Shown: piece after piece, positions 57,533-64,000 of the stretch
Numbering within the stretch: position 1 is the stretch's first letter
How the letters are laid out: every line of letters begins with the position of its first letter
Source of the DNA: Nitrospira sp.
GTDB lineage: Bacteria > Nitrospirota > Nitrospiria > Nitrospirales > UBA8639
Assembly (NCBI GenBank): GCA_011523385.1
Contig: WTGX01000007.1
Span: 1-64,000, forward strand
Direction of reading: 5' to 3'
Length of the DNA: 64,000 nucleotides
Translations under genes and position numbers: made by a program
Notes under the pieces: model-generated
Databases searched by the model: none
What the model was told of the DNA's origin: nothing
Seen by the model: only the letters and a program-made list of their open reading frames with translations

Positions 57533-58420
57533 TCATGATTTCTTCGAAGCCACGCCGACCGGATCGACCAGCAGTTGAAGCCAGGACGCCACGGCCTTTT
57601 GTCCGTTTCTTTCTTTATTCTCGCCGTTCCAGACGGCAAAGGCCACGGCTTGCATGCGGCCGGGGACCAGGAGAGCTTCATTTTCCGTGTCATCCCCGTC
57701 TTTGGTCAATGGACGCTTCATCACCACTCGCCAGAACCCTTTGTCCCATTCTGCTTCGCCTTTGACCTTGCCTTGCCGGTTCTTGCTCGTCAACGTACTG
57801 AACCCGCCACCGATGAGATCTTCGACCGAAGAGGGACGTCGAGGAATCACTTCGAACTTGCGAATCCCTCTCTTCTTGCGTCCACGTTCCTTGGCCCTGG
57901 CCTTTCTACGATCCACGTCGCTTTGCCAATCCGCTTTCCAATGCCAGATGTTGACGTAGTGATCCAATTGGCCCATACAGAAAAACGCCGGCGCGTTCCC
58001 CAAGGGAAGGGCTAACGCCGCCCCGTCACGAAAGACGCCGGGGGTCAGTTGTTCATTTTTGGTCGCATCCTGCCATTCCACCAAAAATGCGATGTCTTTG
58101 CCATCATGAACCGATCGCACCGAGATGACCTTGGCGCTGGGTTCCGGCCAAACCGGTCGGGTAATGATCTGGCCGCTAAGGGGAATGGGAATAGGCGCGA
58201 TGGTCTCCCACGCCGCATCGTCAGGCTTCGTGGGCAGCGGACCGTCCGTAAAATGGGACCGGATCATGATCCCTTGAGAACTCACCGCGGGGATCCCGAA
58301 CCAACCAAGCGCCATGGCCAGGCACACAATGCCCGATCCCGTCAAGATCAGCGAACGGGGAAGCCTTCGTTTTGATTTCACGGGACCGTATCCATTGCTT
58401 GATGCAACCGCTTCACTCAT
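57533..58420 (-). CDS. Ethylbenzene dehydrogenase-related heme-b subunit (NxrC/EbdC-like), membrane anchored
   Basis: N-terminal TM; GQIITRPVWPEPSAKVISVRSVHDGKDIAFLVEWQDATKNEQ; DGAALALPLG...FFCMGQLDHYVNIWHWKADWQSD; MQAVAFAVWNGENKERNGQKAVASWLQLLVD. Confidence 0.85.
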   Translation of the reverse strand: MSEAVASSNGYGPVKSKRRLPRSLILTGSGIVCLAMALGWFGIPAVSSQGIMIRSHFTDGPLPTKPDDAAWETIAPIPIPLSGQIITRPVWPEPSAKVISVRSVHDGKDIAFLVEWQDATKNEQLTPGVFRDGAALALPLGNAPAFFCMGQLDHYVNIWHWKADWQSDVDRRKARAKERGRKKRGIRKFEVIPRRPSSVEDLIGGGFSTLTSKNRQGKVKGEAEWDKGFWRVVMKRPLTKDGDDTENEALLVPGRMQAVAFAVWNGENKERNGQKAVASWLQLLVDPVGVASKKS

Positions 58421-58429
58421 CTGTCATCC

Positions 58430-59683
58430 CTACCAAAGTTTGACGCGCCGGACTTTATTTTCGTTGCGTTCGCAAATATAGAGATGGCCTTGACCGTCAA
58501 GGGCCAAGCCCGACGGGGCATTTACCACCGCATCCACGGCGAGGTTTCCGTCCCCATGTTTCAGCATCCCCGCGTCTTCCTTGGCTACAAAACGCGCGGC
58601 GCCGCAGCCGCCCATGTTTTTATCCTCGTACCCGCTGTCTCCGTTCCCTGCAATGGTCTCGATCATGCCCGTGGCGGGATTCACTTTACGGATGCGATGA
58701 TTCATCGAATCGGCAATATAAACGTTGAATTCTTCGTCGACAATGGCCGCCTCAGGCACGTTCAACATGGACATCACCGCGGGCTTCCCATCGCCGTCAT
58801 ACCCGAAACGGCACACCCCGGCTACGGTCGAAACCGTATCCGTTTGCGCGTCAATCTTGCGAATACGATTGCTGGCCTTATCCGTCATGTACACGTTTCC
58901 GTGCCGGTCCACGTCAATCGCCACCACGTCCCAGAGCTTCGCTTCCAGAGCCGGACGGCCGTCGTCCAGGTAAGGCGACAGGTCCAAATTATCCGAACAT
59001 TGCGGGCGAAGCCAGCCTTGATCGTCGCTGAAGTCGATGCCGATCGCGTCACCGGACAACACGACCAGGTTTTGTGCGGTCAAAGGGCTGATCCAGTCTT
59101 CATCTTCCCTGGACCAGGTCCCGGCAATCGTGGTCACCATGCCCGTTCGAGGATCGTATTTACGAATACGGTGGGCCTGGGTATCCGCGATATACAGGTT
59201 GTCTTCCGCATCGAAGGCAATGGCCCCGGGATAGGTCAGGTTGACTTCCAACGCCGGACCGTCGCCGTTAAAGCCGGAGTCTCCGGAACCCACGACCGTC
59301 GTTATGATGTCAGTCTCGTGATCAACTTTGCGTATACGGTTACTGCCGGAATCACAGATATACAGATCGTTATTCGAGTCAATCGCCACGCTCAAGGGCA
59401 GATACAGTCCGGCTTCGCTGCAGGGGCCGTAATCTCCGCTGTAACAGGTCTCTCCGATGCCCGCATAGTTATGAATGGTCCCGGCTTCCAAATCAACCCG
59501 CCGCACCCGGTCCGACCCGTTTTCCGCGATGTAGAGCCAGCGCCCTTCCTTGTCGACGCAGATGTGATTGGGTAAGGGAATGCCGGCTTTCTTCGCACGT
59601 TTCCCGTCACCCGTACTCCGGGACTTGCCGTTTCCCGCAAACGTTTCAATTTTTCCGACCGGGGACTCTACGCTCGTTTCCAT
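58430..59683 (-). CDS. NHL-repeat protein
   Basis: Repeated IETFAGNG/VTTIAGT ... LYIADTQAHRIRKYD, VYIADSMNHRIRKVNPATGMIETIAGNGDSGY. Confidence 0.9.
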   Translation of the reverse strand: METSVESPVGKIETFAGNGKSRSTGDGKRAKKAGIPLPNHICVDKEGRWLYIAENGSDRVRRVDLEAGTIHNYAGIGETCYSGDYGPCSEAGLYLPLSVAIDSNNDLYICDSGSNRIRKVDHETDIITTVVGSGDSGFNGDGPALEVNLTYPGAIAFDAEDNLYIADTQAHRIRKYDPRTGMVTTIAGTWSREDEDWISPLTAQNLVVLSGDAIGIDFSDDQGWLRPQCSDNLDLSPYLDDGRPALEAKLWDVVAIDVDRHGNVYMTDKASNRIRKIDAQTDTVSTVAGVCRFGYDGDGKPAVMSMLNVPEAAIVDEEFNVYIADSMNHRIRKVNPATGMIETIAGNGDSGYEDKNMGGCGAARFVAKEDAGMLKHGDGNLAVDAVVNAPSGLALDGQGHLYICERNENKVRRVKLW

Positions 59684-59725
59684 ACCACGCTCCTGTATGT
59701 GTGCTCGCGCCGGAACCGCAAGCTA

Positions 59726-60037
59726 TTAACTCTTCGGCGTCTCCGCCGGTTCCGGTTGAGTGGCTTGTACCGGAGAAACCGTTTGATCGCCTTGCGGGGC
59801 CGTGGCCGCCGGTGGTGCCGCGTCCGCACCTTGCGGACTCACCCGGGCCTGAGCTTGTTGGTCTGCTATATTCTGCGCCTCAAGATCAACGGCTTCCGCT
59901 TCATTCACGGATTTCTTGAAGCCTTTAATCGCCTTTCCGACCCCCTCACCGAGTTGGGGCAATTTCCCGGCGCCGAATATGATCAGCACAATGAACAATA
60001 TCAGAATCAACTCGGTAAACCCTAAACTCCCGAACAT
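59726..60037 (-). CDS. tatA: Sec-independent translocase TatA/B-type protein
   Basis: [48 protein letters not shown]. Confidence 0.92.
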   Translation of the reverse strand: MFGSLGFTELILILFIVLIIFGAGKLPQLGEGVGKAIKGFKKSVNEAEAVDLEAQNIADQQAQARVSPQGADAAPPAATAPQGDQTVSPVQATQPEPAETPKS

Positions 60038-60069
60038 GATCGTATTCTCCTTTTGAGACAGGAATGCCG

Positions 60070-60891
60070 CTATTCACGGGTTCGTTTTGCAAACCGCTGC
60101 TTTAACCGTTGACGCGCTTCTTCGGCCTGCTCAAACATTTTACACTTTTCATAGGTATTGATGAGATTGTAGTACGCCAACGGCTCATCCGGGCTGTGCT
60201 CAACGGCTTCTTCCATGATTTTTACAGCCATGTCTGATTTTTTCAACGTAAAAGCAATGTCCATGAGTTTAAAACTGGACTCCAAATGTTTGGGATCGAA
60301 TTCCAAGACCTTCATATACGCCTGCACGGCCATATCCAGAGTGTTGTAATCCGATATCTGCGGATTATCCAACTCTTCATAGACACCTGCCAGATTATAC
60401 CAGGCAATCGGATCTTCCGGGGTAATTTCGATTAATCGCTCGAAATACTCCTTGGCCTGCATGTATTCATTTTTGTCGTTATGGAGCCTTCCCAAATTGA
60501 ACAGGGCCAGCACGTCATATCCGTTCAACTCCAAGGCCCGTTCGTATTGGGGACGGGCATCGTCCATCATCCCCTTGGTGCCGTAGATCGTACCCAAGTT
60601 GGAATAATACATGGCCAAAGATCGATCCATTTCCGTTCTCAACACCTCGGCCATTTCGATGGCCTTCTTGACTTCGGTCAGGGCCTCTTCCAGCTTCCCT
60701 TTCCCAAAATACAACTCGCCCAACCGGCAACGGGCCTGAAAATCGTCCGGCTCTTCACTGAGCAACTTTTCAAGTTCCGCAATCTCTTCATCCGGCGTCA
60801 ACTGCTGCTCTTGGGCCTGCGGCTCGGCCACCCCACCCTCTTCCTGTGTTGCAACACGTTCTGCTTCCATGATCGTTACATATCCTCTCAA
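60070..60891 (-). CDS. TPR-repeat protein
   Basis: Multiple TPRs ([82 protein letters not shown]). Confidence 0.85.
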   Translation of the reverse strand: MRGYVTIMEAERVATQEEGGVAEPQAQEQQLTPDEEIAELEKLLSEEPDDFQARCRLGELYFGKGKLEEALTEVKKAIEMAEVLRTEMDRSLAMYYSNLGTIYGTKGMMDDARPQYERALELNGYDVLALFNLGRLHNDKNEYMQAKEYFERLIEITPEDPIAWYNLAGVYEELDNPQISDYNTLDMAVQAYMKVLEFDPKHLESSFKLMDIAFTLKKSDMAVKIMEEAVEHSPDEPLAYYNLINTYEKCKMFEQAEEARQRLKQRFAKRTRE

Positions 60892-61997
60892 CGTATTTGA
60901 CTGAATGCAGGCGTCACCGGGGTATAAGCCACGGTTCCTGCTTTATTGCGTAATTTGCTCAGCGTGCCCCGCTTGTCGAGCGTCATCAGGATGAGCCCGA
61001 CGACGACCATTAACGTCAAATGCGACAATTGCAAGGCATATCCCGCCATGAACATCAATCCCAGGCCATACCCTGCCAGACGACCGATCAACACCAGTTT
61101 GATGACGGTATACGCCCAGCAGGTAAACCCTGCCATATAAAGAGCAAAGGGCAAATAAAACGTATACCCCATGCCCATTTGAAATACCCAGCCGATTCCC
61201 TGCCCGGCCTTTCTCGCGTCTTCGGCAAGCACGGGGCTATAGAGCGACAGGAAAAAATCGATGTAGAGCAACACGAAAAAAGTCGCGCCCCCGCTCAGCA
61301 GCAGTGTGATGGCCCACTTCCGTTGAGTCTTGTTCTTGGTAAAGAGCGACGTGCTGCCGTACGACCACAACACCAGAATACTCGCCAGGACCATGAGGGC
61401 CTCGCCTCCCCGGCTGATTTCATGCACGAGTGGCGGCGCAGAGACAATGCCCATTAAACCATACGTGGTGGACACCGTCTGGTAGTAAATCCAGCCCATG
61501 ATGCCGAATAAAAAACACCCTACGGTGATACGTTGTGCCCACAGATGATGCGTTGCCAGAAATTCCGCCATCAGGACCGCCAGGATCGCGAGGGACACGA
61601 CATTATAGACAACCGACCCCAACATGGCGGGCGGAAACAGAAGATAGACAACGGTCAACACGACGAGCAGGGAGACGGCCGGGACCAGGAACCCGTCAAA
61701 CTGCCCTGTCCATACCGATTGCCGTACTTTCTGAATCAGCAGAATGAACAAGACCAGAAACAGCAGGATGGAGGTGACGTTAAGAAGAATAAACCCCAGA
61801 GAGGAGAGCGTCTGAAATGTCAACCTGACGGCTTCGGATTTTTCGGCCAGCTTGGCCATGTGCATGCCCAGCCGGGAAGCCAAGCGATACAGCACAAGCT
61901 CCAAAAACGCCGATAGCAGAAGAAACTTGAGCGCATATTCAAACAGGATACCGGAGTTCGTCCCGCTTTCGTGACCCGCTGTCGACGCTGCCGTCAT
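60888..61997 (-). CDS. Polytopic membrane protein
   Basis: 369 aa, about 8-10 hydrophobic segments; overlaps TPR gene by 4 nt. Confidence 0.75.
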   Translation of the reverse strand: MTAASTAGHESGTNSGILFEYALKFLLLSAFLELVLYRLASRLGMHMAKLAEKSEAVRLTFQTLSSLGFILLNVTSILLFLVLFILLIQKVRQSVWTGQFDGFLVPAVSLLVVLTVVYLLFPPAMLGSVVYNVVSLAILAVLMAEFLATHHLWAQRITVGCFLFGIMGWIYYQTVSTTYGLMGIVSAPPLVHEISRGGEALMVLASILVLWSYGSTSLFTKNKTQRKWAITLLLSGGATFFVLLYIDFFLSLYSPVLAEDARKAGQGIGWVFQMGMGYTFYLPFALYMAGFTCWAYTVIKLVLIGRLAGYGLGLMFMAGYALQLSHLTLMVVVGLILMTLDKRGTLSKLRNKAGTVAYTPVTPAFSQIR

Positions 61998-62065
61998 ATC
62001 CGTTCCGCCTTTTCTTCTCTTTCCGGTCAGATCAACACTGAGAATACACGGACGGCTCTTCGCGA

Positions 62066-63841
62066 TTAAGAAACGGCAGTGAATGCCGGAGCATGTTGTC
62101 GTTTATGTCGAGCGATGTACAACAGGCCATCGGCCATGGAATAATTAAACGGCAATTCGACGACCACCTCGCTGATTTTTTCGTATACGTGCTGATACAG
62201 CTTTTCAGCCTGTTCGGGCGTCATGCCTTCCTTGACTTCATAGAAGAAGCCCAAGCTCAAATCTTCGGCAGCGGGTCGCATAATGCGTTGAATTCCGTAG
62301 CCTCCCGGATCGTTCATAATGGGGGCTTCTTTTTCAAGATCGAAGAGACAGGGCTGGCATGAAAACCCATACGACGAATTCAGCTTTGTATTGTCCAATA
62401 CGAAATTCATGGTTTCCCGGGCTTCGTCTTCCGTTTCGGTGGGGAAACCGACGATGACGTAGCAATGGACCCCGATGCCCAAGTCAACGCAGTCCGCACA
62501 AATCCGGTCGACGTTCTCCTGGGTAATGCCCTTTTGCATAAAGTCCATCATACGCTTGTTGTAGGTCTCCAACCCGAATACGATCTTGTGGCACCCGGCA
62601 TCCCGCATGAGGGCCAGCAATTCTCTCGAGAGATTCTTCTCAAAACGCAGTTCGGCCGTCCACTGAAAGTCGCATTGTCGTTTCAGGATTTCTTTACAGA
62701 GCCGTCGCGTTGGCGAGAGGGCCAGGCATTCATCGGTAAAGAAGAAAAACGGCGTGTCGTATTTTTGAGAAAGCGCTTCGAGCTCGTCCACGACCTTGAT
62801 GGGATCTTTTTGGCGGAAATTCTGATGATCCAACGTCAGGGCGCAGAAGGCGCAGTCCTTATAATAACACCCTCGTGAAAACTGCACCGGCAACACCGTC
62901 TTGGGAGCCAGATACCGGTCGAGCGGGAATCCATCGTAATTGGGAGCCGGGTGTTCAGCCAGATTTTCCGAATAGAACGGCTGATTCACGATGACTTTTC
63001 CGTTTTCCCGATAGATGAGATTGGGAACCTTGGCAAAATTCTTTTTCCCTTCCAATTGATTCACCAACTCCAATAACGCCTTTTCTCCCTCAAACACGAT
63101 AAAATCGTCCGTTACCTGGAACAGCCGGTCACATCGACGAAGATTATCCACCAACCTGGTGAAGATACTTCCACCCACGGTCACGTGTATGTCGGGATTC
63201 GCTTCCTTGATGAGCCGGCACAGGGTCAGGCCGGGAATGATCTGAGACGTGGCGGTGATCGATACGCCGATCAACCCAGGATTTTCATCGATAATGGAAG
63301 AGAGAAAATGTTTTCGGTACAGGTCGAGGTAGGGATTCTGCTCTTCGTCGTGAATCGCCTTGAGAATGTCCCGGGAGGAATAGATGGAATAGGAAAACTG
63401 GTTGTCGACCACGGTGATTCTGGTTGGGAAATACACCGAAGACACCACCTCCAACCAGCGATCGATTAAAAACAGGCATTCCCTATACCGTTCAATGTCA
63501 TAAAACTCTTCCCCGTGAAGCGAGGCTTTGGCCGGTTCAATCTGGTCGATCAAATGGGGAAATCGATCCAAGGCTTCCACAATTCGACCGTAATGTTCAT
63601 CGCTCCCCGGTCCCGTCTCACCTTCACGCGAATCTTCCAATTGCCTCAGTTTTTCAACCAGTTTTTCATAGACTTCCAGACCATACGTTCTTGAGAGAAT
63701 CGTATCGAGAAGTTCTATGTTCAAATCCCGTTGACTCTTGTCGGTAATACCGGCTTGGTCAAGAAAAGCCGTTAGGCACGGAAGACTCAGATAGGGTTGC
63801 GAGGGATGCCAACTGGGAGGAAATAGTAAAGAGATTTTCAC
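62066..63841 (-). CDS. B12-binding-domain radical SAM protein
   Basis: MKISLLFPPSWHPSQPYLSLPCLTAFL N-terminus; VSITATSQIIPGLTLCRLIKEANPDIHVTVGGS; QFSRGCYYKDCAFCALT; YVIVGFPTETEDEARETM. Confidence 0.88.
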   Translation of the reverse strand: MKISLLFPPSWHPSQPYLSLPCLTAFLDQAGITDKSQRDLNIELLDTILSRTYGLEVYEKLVEKLRQLEDSREGETGPGSDEHYGRIVEALDRFPHLIDQIEPAKASLHGEEFYDIERYRECLFLIDRWLEVVSSVYFPTRITVVDNQFSYSIYSSRDILKAIHDEEQNPYLDLYRKHFLSSIIDENPGLIGVSITATSQIIPGLTLCRLIKEANPDIHVTVGGSIFTRLVDNLRRCDRLFQVTDDFIVFEGEKALLELVNQLEGKKNFAKVPNLIYRENGKVIVNQPFYSENLAEHPAPNYDGFPLDRYLAPKTVLPVQFSRGCYYKDCAFCALTLDHQNFRQKDPIKVVDELEALSQKYDTPFFFFTDECLALSPTRRLCKEILKRQCDFQWTAELRFEKNLSRELLALMRDAGCHKIVFGLETYNKRMMDFMQKGITQENVDRICADCVDLGIGVHCYVIVGFPTETEDEARETMNFVLDNTKLNSSYGFSCQPCLFDLEKEAPIMNDPGGYGIQRIMRPAAEDLSLGFFYEVKEGMTPEQAEKLYQHVYEKISEVVVELPFNYSMADGLLYIARHKRQHAPAFTAVS

Positions 63842-64000
63842 ATTGCCTCCTTACATGAAGTTGTCTCGTGTCCCATGAAGATACATCTTCCGGTCATCAG
63901 CGTCGTTGGTCAATTCACGCACTGAAGGGTCAGTAATTCTTATACACGGCTTCCGGTTTCTTATGCAACTCTACGAAAGGACTGATACTTTCAGACAACC

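Noticed and set aside
58484-59575. 363-aa plus-strand ORF with apparent repeats
   Set aside because: Its repeats are the reverse complement of the NHL repeats of 58430..59683
58673-59640. Short regularly repeated segments as a possible CRISPR
   Set aside because: They are the coding repeats of the NHL protein; no conserved direct repeats with unique spacers

Overview
Bacterial chromosomal window, almost fully coding. The organism is not identified; the gene content would fit a chemolithotrophic Nitrospirota/Nitrospinota-like bacterium (low-confidence inference). Main blocks, start to end: (1) lipid-trafficking genes hpnM-like, mlaA and convergent hpnN, then a P-type metal ATPase with YHS domain; (2) a ~8 kb minus-strand redox cluster (9.7-17.7 kb) with a decaheme cytochrome, a cytochrome-b-like membrane protein, a tetraheme cytochrome, a membrane-anchored [2Fe-2S] ferredoxin, an outer-membrane barrel and a pentaheme cytochrome, which looks like a trans-envelope electron conduit; (3) a TumE/TumA-like toxin-antitoxin pair, an ABC-class ATPase, and aguA/aguB; (4) a ~11 kb accessory defence island (25.4-36.4 kb) containing an HNH-like protein, HsdS, an antitoxin-like small protein, a nuclease-methyltransferase fusion, a 1365-aa XRE-nuclease-STAND NTPase, and a divergent AbiEi/AbiEii-like pair. 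This is my best candidate for an undescribed system; (5) brkB, pal, a diguanylate cyclase, murU/amgK, and pentose phosphate genes gnd, zwf, pgi and tkt, interrupted by a degenerate HigBA module flanked by a duplicated pgi tail and by an IS30 element inserted in a dispersed repeat; (6) ttuB/ttuA-like genes and ilvD; (7) a second minus-strand redox cluster (54.4-63.8 kb) with two pentaheme cytochromes, PDZ, an NxrC/EbdC-like heme-b subunit, NHL, TatA, TPR, a membrane protein and a B12-type radical SAM protein. No tRNA, rRNA or CRISPR array was recognised. All family calls are from reading motifs; no searches were run.
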